The notes beneath the pieces were generated by a model that worked only from the letters and a program-made list of their open reading frames with translations, was not told where the DNA came from and ran no database searches. DNA of 23,030 bases from UBA3910 sp002391465 (GTDB lineage Bacteria; Bacillota; Limnochordia; Darwinibacteriales; Darwinibacteriaceae): contig JASGVS010000038.1 in assembly GCA_030054835.1 (NCBI GenBank), positions 1-23,030 on the forward strand, written 5' to 3'. Made by a program: the position numbers and the translations under genes. Shown piece by piece: positions 7,078-14,670 of this stretch (its first letter is position 1; each line of letters opens with the position of its first letter).

Positions 7078-8412
7078 CTACTGAACCTTTAGTTTTCTAA
7101 CCCTGGTGTACGGACCGCCAAAGCCAACGGGGAGGGGCCACTGCTCCATCTTGCCGCAGCCGCCGCCCACAAAGCTGGTCAGCTCAAATTCTTCACTCAC
7201 CGCATCCACTTCTTCCAAGGTGGTAAAGACGTTGCCCGTGATAACCGAAATTTTCACCGGTGTTGTGATCTTGCCGTTTTCGATCTTGTAAGCCCGGGCG
7301 GGAGCCAGGGTAAAGGTGGACATGCCTGAACCGTGTTTGAGCGTGTCGACGAAAATACCTTTTTCCATCTCGCCGATAATCTCCGCGAGCGGCCTGTCGC
7401 CTTTGTCAATGTAGGTTGTGGTCATGCGCACCAGGGGTTCAAACTCAAAGTTCATCGCCCTGGCGTTACCCGTAACCTCTTCTGCCAAAGCTACAGCTGT
7501 CAAGGTGCTGTGCAGACGTCCGGTTAGAATTCCGCCGGAGATAATCTCAGTCTTCCTGCCCCTGGTACCCTCATCATCAAAGGGTGTGTAGCCGTTGCCC
7601 AGCACAGTACTGTCATCGATAATGGTCAAAAGATCCCGACCAACCCGTTTGCCCAGGGCCCACTCTTCCCGCATTGTTTCATCGCCCACCATAAAATCCG
7701 ACTCGCTTTTGTGGCCGAAACTTTCGTGGGTAAAGACGCCAGTGGCTTCTGGGCTCAAAAGCACAGCGTAATCGCCGGGGACAACCGGTTCCGCATCCCT
7801 AACAAATTCAAGGTTCTTCTGAATTTCTGCTTGGAAAAACTCGTGCAGTTCCTTAAGGTCGGAGAAAAAGATGGCGCCCTTCGAAACGGCCATCTGGTCC
7901 TTTTTCTCTCCCCAGGCAATATCCAAACCGAGTCTGATGCCGCAGGTCTGCCGGTCGAAGACAATGGCTGAGCCTTTGGAGGAAAAAAAGGACTTGATTG
8001 TTTTGTTGTCAACGTACCGTGAGGTGTGGTTAACAATGGCTTCATGGTCTAAGTACTTAAGGAAACTCTCCAAAAGGGCCTGTTTTTCCTTGACAGGCAC
8101 AGCGGTGACCGAATTCTCTTCGTAGCGGAGCAGTCTCTCTTGGTGAACTTCAAAGGCCTGAACTAAAGGATGCTCCAGAATTTCGGGGTTGGGTGTGGCC
8201 ATGGCTGCCAGCGTATCGATTTGGGCTTGCACCTGGCTGAGATCGGTAGTGGAGCCGTAGTACCAGCGCTGGCCGTCAAACACTCTGACAAAAGCGCCTT
8301 TGGTGGTGCGTACCTTTTGGCTCTGTAAAGTGTGTTGTTTAAAGCTGATGTTGGTGTCAAAGGACTCTTCCAATCTGACATCAACATATAGATCCTTGGG
8401 AAACTTGAACAT
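7078..8412 (-). CDS. tldD: TldD family zinc metallopeptidase
   Basis: A 444-residue catalytic partner of tldE. The zinc-binding HExxxH motif is HESFGHKSESD, with His229, Glu230 and His234. The C-terminal FVGGGCGKMEQWPLPVGFGGP contains Cys419, which corresponds to the third zinc ligand of TldD. The ATG at 8412 is preceded by a near-perfect AAAGGAGGTC site. It is the first gene of a two-gene operon with tldE; the divergent HD-hydrolase gene begins 184 bases away. The likely job is cytoplasmic hydrolysis of peptides inside the closed TldD/TldE chamber. A natural substrate cannot be deduced, although peptide-export and immunity genes occur within the window. Confidence 0.93.
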   Translation of the reverse strand: MFKFPKDLYVDVRLEESFDTNISFKQHTLQSQKVRTTKGAFVRVFDGQRWYYGSTTDLSQVQAQIDTLAAMATPNPEILEHPLVQAFEVHQERLLRYEENSVTAVPVKEKQALLESFLKYLDHEAIVNHTSRYVDNKTIKSFFSSKGSAIVFDRQTCGIRLGLDIAWGEKKDQMAVSKGAIFFSDLKELHEFFQAEIQKNLEFVRDAEPVVPGDYAVLLSPEATGVFTHESFGHKSESDFMVGDETMREEWALGKRVGRDLLTIIDDSTVLGNGYTPFDDEGTRGRKTEIISGGILTGRLHSTLTAVALAEEVTGNARAMNFEFEPLVRMTTTYIDKGDRPLAEIIGEMEKGIFVDTLKHGSGMSTFTLAPARAYKIENGKITTPVKISVITGNVFTTLEEVDAVSEEFELTSFVGGGCGKMEQWPLPVGFGGPYTRVRKLKVQ

Positions 8413-8454
8413 ACTTGACCTCCTTTATGCTGTTTAAACCGCTGTGTAGCTGTT

Positions 8455-8503
8455 GGTAGTAATTTCTGGCAAAATACTGTGGATCCTTCTTTAAATCACT
8501 ACC
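8455..8503. repeat. Inverted repeat in the tldD / HD-hydrolase divergent intergenic region
   Basis: The arms GGTAGTAATTT (8455-8465) and AAATCACTACC (8493-8503) are complementary at 10 of 11 positions, with 27 bases between them. It sits centrally in the 184-base gap between divergent genes, where both promoters must lie. I could not read a convincing -35/-10 pair for either gene. It may be a regulator site or part of a leader hairpin of tldD. Confidence 0.4.
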
Positions 8504-8596
8504 GAAGCAGATGGGCAGGGAATCAGATTGGAAAATGCAGGAAACCAAGCTTAGCCCGTAGTATTGAGTGAGGACAGAGAGTGAGGAGATGATAAG

Positions 8597-9340
8597 GTGT
8601 TAGAATTCGGTCTAGACAAGATCTTGCCGCTTCTGTTGGAGCTCTACGGCGAGGACAAGAGAAAAGGAATAGATAAAAAGGCATGGCGGCATCCCATGGA
8701 TACTGTGGAATTTAGCTTTTTGCCTATGCTAGATGATCCTAAGCGCGGAGCGCGGCTGATGCGGGTTGGTCTTCTGCATGATGTATTGGAAGACTTTGCT
8801 GATAGGATCGATCTGGAAGAACTAACCGAGGCGGTAGACTTGGACGAGGAGGAAGTTTACCTGCTTGAATTACTCACCCGCGACGAAATGGAGCTGAACG
8901 ACCTTGCCTATTGGCAGCGAATTCTCAGCTCAGAGGATGCCTTAATTGTGAAACTGGGGGATCGGATCGCTAACCTCTGGGACTTAGCTGCTTGGATTGA
9001 ACTGGAGGAAGGCTTTCCTGAAGACGCCGGTAAGGTCTTTCAGAAATACCGGAAAGAGTACAACGCCATTGTCGGCATCCTGCGGGAGGAGTTTTCTGAG
9101 CAGGCAGGGTACACTGAGCATCCCTTTGCCTATCAGCTCCCACTCCTGGAGGCTTTAATGGATATGTTGGAGACGCTCTACGCCGTACATAACCGTGAAC
9201 CCGAAGCTTTCAAAGAAAAAACAGCGTCTCTGTTCGCCGCCTTTGCCGAACTGCAGAGGGTAGTGAAGGTGCCTAGACCCACAAATGGGCTTTCGTTCAC
9301 TGAATTCGGCAGCAACGGCTACCCAAATGGGGAGCATTAA
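8597..9340 (+). CDS. HD-domain hydrolase resembling MESH1/SpoT alarmone hydrolases
   Basis: A 247-residue protein. Four candidate metal ligands occur in the order and spacing of (p)ppGpp hydrolase HD domains: His32 (WRHPMDTV), His61-Asp62 (GLLHDVLED), then Asp122 (VKLGDRIANL). An Glu65-Asp66 pair follows the HD, as in MESH1 and the RelA/SpoT hydrolase domain. There is no synthetase, TGS or ACT domain. The C-terminal 100 residues are helical and acidic. The GTG start at 8597 lies 6 bases after GAGGAGAT. It is followed at 72 bases by the MerR regulator gene, which has its own promoter. The likely reaction is removal of pyrophosphate from a magic-spot-like nucleotide, but another phosphodiester or nucleotide substrate is possible. 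Confidence 0.8.
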   Translation: MLEFGLDKILPLLLELYGEDKRKGIDKKAWRHPMDTVEFSFLPMLDDPKRGARLMRVGLLHDVLEDFADRIDLEELTEAVDLDEEEVYLLELLTRDEMELNDLAYWQRILSSEDALIVKLGDRIANLWDLAAWIELEEGFPEDAGKVFQKYRKEYNAIVGILREEFSEQAGYTEHPFAYQLPLLEALMDMLETLYAVHNREPEAFKEKTASLFAAFAELQRVVKVPRPTNGLSFTEFGSNGYPNGEH

Positions 9341-9359
9341 GAAAACCCACAATTTACCC

Positions 9360-9390
9360 TTGACATTGACGTTACGTCAACCCTTATAGT
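9360..9390 (+). promoter_or_regulatory. MerR-type promoter with 19-bp spacer and embedded operator
   Basis: The -35 TTGACA (9360-9365) and -10 TATAGT (9385-9390) are separated by 19 bases, the over-long spacing typical of MerR-activated promoters. The perfect palindrome TTGACGTTACGTCAA (9366-9380) lies inside the spacer. It is directly upstream of the MerR-family gene at 9412, so autoactivation by DNA distortion is expected. Confidence 0.85.
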
Positions 9391-9411
9391 AAAAGCCGAG
9401 GGGGTGATGGG

Positions 9412-10167
9412 GTGGAGTATACAGTAAAGCAGCTTAGCGAGCTAGCCGGGGTTAGCGGCCGAACCCTGCGCTATTACGACCAGATCGACCTGCTCAAACC
9501 AGCCCGGGTCAATGAATCGGGCTACCGTATCTACGGCCCGCAGGAGGTCAACCGCCTCCAGCACATTCTCTTTTACCGGGAATTGGGCGTTGACTTAGGC
9601 ACCATCAGAGAGATCTTGGCGTCGCCAGAATTCGACGAAAAACAGGCTTTACTCACTCACCACGCCCAGCTTTTAGAAAAGCGGAAGCAGTTGGATCTGT
9701 TGATACAAAACGTAGAACGGACCATTGCCTCGCTGGAAGGGGGAATACCGATGTCCGATCAAGAGAAGTTCATGGGCTTTAAGGAAAAGATGATTCGGGA
9801 AAATGAAGAGAAGTACGGTAAAGAAGTCCGGGAGAAATACGGTGCTGAGGCGGTTGAGGCCTCCAATGCTAAACTCATGGGCTTAAGCGAAGCGGAGTTT
9901 AAAGAGCAGGAACAGCTGGCCAAAGAAATCATTGCCTCTCTGGTGGAAGCTGTGGGTAAGGAAGACCCGGAAGGGCCGGCAGGAAGAAGAATCGCCGAGC
10001 TGCACCGCAAGTGGCTCAGCTTTTTCTGGCCCGAGTATTCCAAGGAAGCCCACGCCGGACTTGCCGAGATGTATGTGGCGGATGAACGCTTCACCGCCTA
10101 CTACGATCAGCACAAGGAAGGGGCGGCACGCTTTCTCCGGGATGCGATTGTGAGTTACACTAAGTAA
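9412..10167 (+). CDS. MerR family regulator with TipA-like (TipAS) sensor domain
   Basis: A 251-residue regulator. The winged-helix domain is at residues 1-70 (YTVKQLSELAGVSGRTLRYYDQIDLLKP) and is followed by a coiled-coil dimerisation helix at about 75-110. The C-terminal domain (about 115-250) resembles the antibiotic-binding TipAS domain, with the GFKEKMIRENEEKYGKEVREKYG stretch and a late RFTAYYDQHKEGAARFLRDAI. Such proteins (TipAL, Mta, SkgA) activate multidrug or stress genes upon ligand binding. The GTG start at 9412 follows GAGGGGGTGATGG. The promoter upstream has the MerR hallmark and a terminator follows. The downstream ABC exporter pair is a plausible second target, but I could not find a second copy of the operator there. 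Confidence 0.92.
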   Translation: MEYTVKQLSELAGVSGRTLRYYDQIDLLKPARVNESGYRIYGPQEVNRLQHILFYRELGVDLGTIREILASPEFDEKQALLTHHAQLLEKRKQLDLLIQNVERTIASLEGGIPMSDQEKFMGFKEKMIRENEEKYGKEVREKYGAEAVEASNAKLMGLSEAEFKEQEQLAKEIIASLVEAVGKEDPEGPAGRRIAELHRKWLSFFWPEYSKEAHAGLAEMYVADERFTAYYDQHKEGAARFLRDAIVSYTK

Positions 10168-10179
10168 AGAGAAGAAGAG

Positions 10180-10204
10180 GGAAGCCTGCGGGCTTCCTTT
10201 TTTT
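10180..10204 (+). terminator. Intrinsic terminator of the MerR-family gene
   Basis: A GGAAGCC / GGCTTCC stem with a TGCG loop is followed by seven T residues. It lies 13 bases after the stop codon and separates the regulator gene from the ABC exporter pair. Confidence 0.9.
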
Positions 10205-10307
10205 GTGAATTTTTCCGACTCAAGGCGGAGGGAAAATGTGACTTAAGTTTGTAGTCTCAGCTGCATCGCTCACCGTAGAATGAAGACAAGAGAATAGGGG
10301 TGATGCT

Positions 10308-12023
10308 GTGCAGAACCAAAATTTATTGAAACGAATGCTTTTCAGTGAAAAAAAGCTGCGCAGGCTCGCTGCGCTGCTGCCCTTTATTTTACTGGCGGAA
10401 ACTTCCCTCACTATTGCTTTAGCCCATCTGTTTAGGGAGGGCATCGACAAAAGCATGCTGGGCGGTGTGGATTTCATGCCCGTGGCCATAGGCCTTCTTG
10501 TGGTGATCGTGGCTAATTTGGTCCTAGGCTACTGCCGCAGCCGCGTTGTGGGTTCCCTCAGTGAGAACGCCACAGCCGATCTGCGCGCTAAGACAACAGA
10601 GAGGTTTGCCTATCTGCCCATTGGGAGTCTGGAGAAGATGCACAGCGGCGACAGCCTTTCCAAACTGACCAACGATCTCCAAGCAGTGAAGGGGTTTTTG
10701 GACACAGACGGTTACTTCTTAATTTCCAGACCGCTCTTGGCCCTGGCCGCCCTAACCTACATGCTCTTTTTGAGCTGGCAGCTTACCCTCGTCTGCCTAA
10801 TCTTCGTACCGCTCTTAATGTTTTCTACAGCTAAAATTTCTGCACCCCTCCAGGCTTACAGCAAATCACTCCAGGAGGAACTGGGTAGGCTCAATCAATC
10901 CAGTCAGGACATTTTAAGCGGCATGGAAGTGGTTAAGGCGTTCAATTTGGAGGAGAAGCTGAGCGCTGATTTTGCCCACCAAGTTGGGGAAACGGTGGAG
11001 AAGGGGAAACAGATTGCGGTGAGGCGCGCTTTCCTTTCGGCCGTATCCCTCAGCCTGTCCTTCCTACCGTTCATAGTGCCCATGGGTATAGGCAGTCTGC
11101 TCACTGCCCGGGGCGTCTTTACGGCGGGGAGAATGTTGGCCTTTGTCAACCTTCTAAACAACCTGACCTTCCCCCTCGGGCGCCTGCCCAACCACTGGGC
11201 CAGTTACAAAGCTGCCTTAGGCAGCCTGGAGCGGGTCTACGAGATAGTAGATATGGAGCCAGAGCGGGAGACTGGCAAACATCTGATCACCCGTTCAGCG
11301 CAGGTTGTGGAATTCTCCCAGGTGGACTTTGCTTACAACTCCGAACCTGTGCTGGAAGATCTCAGCTTTTCGGTAGCAAGGGGTGAAAGGGTAGCCATTG
11401 TGGGGCCCAGCGGCAGCGGTAAGTCCACCATCTTCAAACTGATCACCGGCTTTTACGAGCACCAAGGGGGAGAGATCTTCCTCTTCGGTCAGCCAATTGG
11501 GGACTGGAACCTCCAGGCCCTGCGCAGCCATCTGGCGGTTGTGTCCCAGGATACCTTTCTCTTTCCGGCCACAGTCAGGGAGAACATCGCCCTGGGCCGG
11601 GATGACATACCCCTGGAAGCGATCGTGGCAGCTGCCCAGAAAGCGAACGCCCATGAGTTCATTCTGTCTCTGCCCCAGGGGTACGACACGTTAGTAGGTG
11701 AGCGGGGCTCCAGGCTATCAGGAGGACAGAGGCAGCGCCTTGCCATCGCTCGGGCCATCCTTTACAACGCGGAGCTGCTCCTGCTTGATGAAGCAACATC
11801 GGCTTTAGATACGGAGGCCGAGTACATGGTGCAGCAGGCGTTAGAGGCGGCCATGGAGGGCAAGACCTCGATAATCATTGCCCATCGGCTGTCTACCATT
11901 CAAAACGCAGACCGTATCTTGGTCTTAGACCAGGGTAGAGTGGTGGAAGAGGGTACGCATCAGGAGCTCCTAAGATGGGGCGGGCTCTATGCGAAATTAT
12001 ACGAGACGAGTGGGGTGGCCTAG
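10308..12023 (+). CDS. ABC exporter half-transporter, subunit 1 (fused TMD-NBD)
   Basis: A 571-residue half-transporter. A type-I exporter membrane domain of six helices covers about residues 20-310 and an ATPase domain about 335-571. Walker A is GPSGSGKST (366-374), the signature LSGGQRQR begins at 470, Walker B is LLLLDEATSALD with catalytic Glu495, and the switch is AHR. It starts with GTG at 10308 behind AGGGGTGAT. The stop codon is immediately followed by the start of the second subunit, so the two are translated together and probably form a heterodimeric exporter of the multidrug, lipid or peptide type. The substrate is unknown. A weak -10 (TAGAAT at 10276) is visible, but no good -35 lies 16-18 bases before it. 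Confidence 0.95.
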   Translation: MQNQNLLKRMLFSEKKLRRLAALLPFILLAETSLTIALAHLFREGIDKSMLGGVDFMPVAIGLLVVIVANLVLGYCRSRVVGSLSENATADLRAKTTERFAYLPIGSLEKMHSGDSLSKLTNDLQAVKGFLDTDGYFLISRPLLALAALTYMLFLSWQLTLVCLIFVPLLMFSTAKISAPLQAYSKSLQEELGRLNQSSQDILSGMEVVKAFNLEEKLSADFAHQVGETVEKGKQIAVRRAFLSAVSLSLSFLPFIVPMGIGSLLTARGVFTAGRMLAFVNLLNNLTFPLGRLPNHWASYKAALGSLERVYEIVDMEPERETGKHLITRSAQVVEFSQVDFAYNSEPVLEDLSFSVARGERVAIVGPSGSGKSTIFKLITGFYEHQGGEIFLFGQPIGDWNLQALRSHLAVVSQDTFLFPATVRENIALGRDDIPLEAIVAAAQKANAHEFILSLPQGYDTLVGERGSRLSGGQRQRLAIARAILYNAELLLLDEATSALDTEAEYMVQQALEAAMEGKTSIIIAHRLSTIQNADRILVLDQGRVVEEGTHQELLRWGGLYAKLYETSGVA

Positions 12024-13793
12024 GTGAAGAGGTACAGACTGCTGCTTGACTTACTGAAAAACCAAAAGGCTAAGTATTTACTGGGCATCCTACTTTTGGG
12101 GCTGATCGATCCCCTAAACAACATCGTTTTGGCGGGACTATCCGTGCAAATCTTCGATGAAGCAATTTATGATGCCAGCCTGGTGTTGCCTGTTGCCATC
12201 AAATTCCTGCTGCTCATGGGTATACTGGCCCTTTTGCTTCTGTTTGGACGTTATTTGATGGATATGGCGGCGTTGAAAACCACTGGAGATCTGCGCCAGG
12301 CTGTGCTAAGTAAAATGCTCAGGCTGGATCAAAGGGAACTGGGGGAAAGCCACAGCGGCGATTTCATTTCCCGCAGCACCAATGATGTGCAAGTGGTGGA
12401 AAGGATCTACCGGGATCAATTGGCCATTGTGGCCGGTATTCTCCTGAACGGTATCGGCTGCGGCGTGGCCATGTTCATCCTCGATTGGCGCTTTTCCTTG
12501 GGGCTCATTGTCTACCAGGCGCTCATGCTGTTTTTGGTTTCCCGTTTTGCCAAGCCTCTCAAAAAAGCAAGCGATGCCCTGCAGGCAGCACTAAGTAAAG
12601 TGACTGCCAAGGCTTCAGATATTATGCAGGGGTATCAAGTGATTAGGCTGTTCAATGCAGGCAGTTACGTAATCAGTCAGTTTAGGCAGCACAACGAAGG
12701 GGCCAGGCAGCAGGCCCAGCGGAGGGTGCGAATCAGCGCCCTGTACACGGGAATCAACTCCTTTTCCTGGACCAGCAGTTTCGTGGGGTTTATCATAGTC
12801 AGCGCCTTCTTTGTGCAGAAGGGCTACATTTCCCTAGGTACAGTTATAGCTTTGGTCCAGCTCCAAAACGGCATAGGCGAGCTGTTCCTGTCCCTAGGCA
12901 CCTATTACAACCAACTCCAGGGGTCCCTAGCTGGGCTTGATAGGATCATTGAGCTCTTGGCCAAAAAGGAAGAGCCCAAGTTCTATCCCCTGGCAAATGA
13001 AAATAGCCACGCTGAAGGCGCACTTGCCCTAAACAACGTGTCCTTCTCCTATGATGGCTCAACAGAGGTAGTTAGGGACCTGAACCTTTCTGTAGCAAAA
13101 GGGGAAACGGTGGCAATTGTGGGGCCTAGCGGCGGGGGTAAGTCTACCCTGTTCAAACTGCTCCTAGGCTTTAACTATCCCCAAACGGGCGGTATTTCCC
13201 TGTTAGGCAGGCCAGCCAGTGAATACAGCTTGAAAGAGCTGCGTAACCTCTTTGCCTATGTACCGCAGGAACCGTACCTTTTCAGCGGCACTATCGCAGA
13301 GAACATTGCTAACGGCAACCTTAAGGCAACGAGGGAAGAGATTATAATAGCGGCAGAGCAGGCAAACGCCCATGAGTTTATCAGTAAGCTGCCGGAGGGT
13401 TATGATACTCCAGTTGGGGAGCGGGGTGTGTTTCTCTCGGGCGGAGAGAAGCAGCGCATAGCCATCGCCCGGGCAGTTTTGAAAAACGCCCAGATTCTCC
13501 TTCTGGATGAGGCCACCTCTTCCTTGGATAACGAATCCGAAGCACTTGTACAGGAGGCTTTAGAAAACCTCATGCAGGAGAGGACTTCACTAGTCATTGC
13601 CCACCGTTTGTCTACGGTGGAACAGGCAGACAGGATCTTGGTTATGGATCAGGGACGGATTGTGGAAGAGGGGACTCACGCTAGCTTGTTAGCAACGGGC
13701 GGGCTGTACACTCGCCTCCACCAACTTCAGTTTACGAATAACGGAACGGAAAACACGACTACAAACGAATCTCTGCGTGCCGTAAACATCTAA
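12024..13793 (+). CDS. ABC exporter half-transporter, subunit 2 (fused TMD-NBD)
   Basis: A 589-residue partner with the same layout: six-helix exporter domain, then ATPase with Walker A GPSGGGKST (367-375), signature LSGGEKQR (from 471), Walker B LLLLDEATSSLD with catalytic Glu496, and switch AHR. The GTG start directly abuts the stop of subunit 1 with no intervening base. The last 20 residues (NNGTENTTTNESLRAVNI) are a polar tail beyond the ATPase core. Both subunits keep the catalytic glutamate and canonical signature. By eye neither ATP site is degenerate, unlike many heterodimeric Firmicutes exporters. A long hairpin terminator follows 25 bases downstream. Confidence 0.95.
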   Translation: MKRYRLLLDLLKNQKAKYLLGILLLGLIDPLNNIVLAGLSVQIFDEAIYDASLVLPVAIKFLLLMGILALLLLFGRYLMDMAALKTTGDLRQAVLSKMLRLDQRELGESHSGDFISRSTNDVQVVERIYRDQLAIVAGILLNGIGCGVAMFILDWRFSLGLIVYQALMLFLVSRFAKPLKKASDALQAALSKVTAKASDIMQGYQVIRLFNAGSYVISQFRQHNEGARQQAQRRVRISALYTGINSFSWTSSFVGFIIVSAFFVQKGYISLGTVIALVQLQNGIGELFLSLGTYYNQLQGSLAGLDRIIELLAKKEEPKFYPLANENSHAEGALALNNVSFSYDGSTEVVRDLNLSVAKGETVAIVGPSGGGKSTLFKLLLGFNYPQTGGISLLGRPASEYSLKELRNLFAYVPQEPYLFSGTIAENIANGNLKATREEIIIAAEQANAHEFISKLPEGYDTPVGERGVFLSGGEKQRIAIARAVLKNAQILLLDEATSSLDNESEALVQEALENLMQERTSLVIAHRLSTVEQADRILVMDQGRIVEEGTHASLLATGGLYTRLHQLQFTNNGTENTTTNESLRAVNI

Positions 13794-13817
13794 TGACCAA
13801 CATCACCTCATATAGGA

Positions 13818-13857
13818 TTGGGGCCGATTCAAAGCACTGAATCGGCCCCAATTTATG
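13818..13857 (+). terminator. Hairpin terminator after the ABC exporter pair
   Basis: Fourteen-base perfect arms TTGGGGCCGATTCA (13818-13831) and TGAATCGGCCCCAA (13838-13851) flank an AAGCAC loop. The following T-tract is weak (TTTATGCT). The stem is stable enough to act as a terminator or a 3' mRNA stabiliser. Confidence 0.75.
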
Positions 13858-13933
13858 CTATCTAAAGGGCGTTAGTTCGCTGTGAAGGATGGGTTAAGGG
13901 ATCTTAAACTTGGGAAAATGGGCACAAACTCTA

Positions 13934-13962
13934 TTGACAGATGGGGCGGTCCTAGCTATGAT
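13934..13962 (+). promoter_or_regulatory. Strong sigma-A promoter of the secreted FMN-binding-like protein gene
   Basis: A consensus -35 TTGACA (13934-13939), a 17-base spacer and -10 TATGAT (13957-13962) predict transcription from about 13969. The leader of about 57 bases contains GATAT repeated at 13971 and 13987 and a TGCAC/GTGCA hairpin (13980-13997), which may be regulatory or stabilising. Confidence 0.85.
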
Positions 13963-14025
13963 TAATTTGTGATATCAAATGCACTTGATATAGTGCAAAT
14001 ACAAAAAGAGAAAGAAGGCAGGTCT

Positions 14026-14550
14026 ATGAAGAAAACACTTTCTTTAGTACTAGCGCTAGTTGCTATCCTAGCGGTTGTCGGAACCACCATGGCTGCTGAG
14101 ACCATCAAATTGGGTAAAGCTGACTTTGCAGCGCACGGCACAAGATGCTTCGCAGTTGCAGTTGTAGCTCTCCAAGGCGACACCATCGTTGGTGCTTACC
14201 TCGATGAGTATCAGATGCTTCCTAAGGATGAGACCGTTGGTGTACCGAACTCTGACAAGGACTTCGGCGCAGCATTTGCTAACCCCAACCAGTGGCTCGC
14301 TTCCAAAAAGGTCAACAACGAGTACTACAGCAACAACATGAAACGGGCTGGCTCCGTTGTCACCATTGCTGACAACTTCAAAGCTCTCGAGCAGTTCGTA
14401 ACTGGCATGACCATTGCTGAACTGGAAGCTTTCTTGTCCACCAACGAGCCCGCAGACTATGTTGACATGGTAACCGGTGCAACTTTGGTTGACAACTACG
14501 GCTACCTCAGCGCTTTCTTGGCAGCAGCTAAGGATGCCCTGAACAACTAA
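14026..14550 (+). CDS. Secreted protein with a covalent-FMN (FMN_bind-like) motif
   Basis: A 174-residue exported protein. MKKTLSLVLALVAILAVVGT is a Sec signal peptide, with cleavage likely after TTMA (about residue 22) and no lipobox. Near the C-terminus VDMVTGATLVD matches the flavinylation signature Dxx(S/T)GAT, in which ApbE transfers FMN to the last Thr, here Thr153. The central GVPNSDKDFGAAFANPNQW and NEYYSNNMKR segments recall a family of small exported proteins common in anaerobic Firmicutes that I cannot name. The ATG at 14026 is chosen because it starts the signal peptide; the frame reaches back to 13969, at the predicted transcription start. Codon use is biased towards C-ending and GCT codons, unlike its neighbours, suggesting very high expression. 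Role inferred: extracytoplasmic one- or two-electron carrier. Confidence 0.75.
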   Translation: MKKTLSLVLALVAILAVVGTTMAAETIKLGKADFAAHGTRCFAVAVVALQGDTIVGAYLDEYQMLPKDETVGVPNSDKDFGAAFANPNQWLASKKVNNEYYSNNMKRAGSVVTIADNFKALEQFVTGMTIAELEAFLSTNEPADYVDMVTGATLVDNYGYLSAFLAAAKDALNN

Positions 14551-14572
14551 GAACGGACTTATCATCTTACTT

Positions 14573-14602
14573 ACCGTAGGGGAGACCCTACGGTTTTTCT
14601 TT
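14573..14602 (+). terminator. Intrinsic terminator after the FMN-motif protein gene
   Basis: ACCGTAGGG and CCCTACGGT form a 9-bp stem around a GAGA loop, followed by TTTTTCTTTT. Expression of the downstream membrane gene would need readthrough or its own promoter, which I could not identify in the 60 bases that follow. Confidence 0.9.
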
Positions 14603-14670
14603 TGTCCGTAATGGAATAGCCTCTCCTCATCCCGAATAAGCTGTACCAACAAAAGTGGGGAGGGATGAAA

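Noticed and set aside
5825..8412. A peptide-natural-product (RiPP) cluster built from TldD/TldE, the ABC exporters and SdpI
   Set aside because: No precursor peptide, modification enzyme or radical-SAM gene is present, and the modules are separated by terminators and separate promoters.
10249..10281. MerR-type promoter for the ABC exporter pair (TTGTAG ... TAGAAT)
   Set aside because: The spacer is 21 bases and contains no copy or near-copy of the TTGACGT/ACGTCAA operator, so MerR control of the exporter is not supported by sequence.
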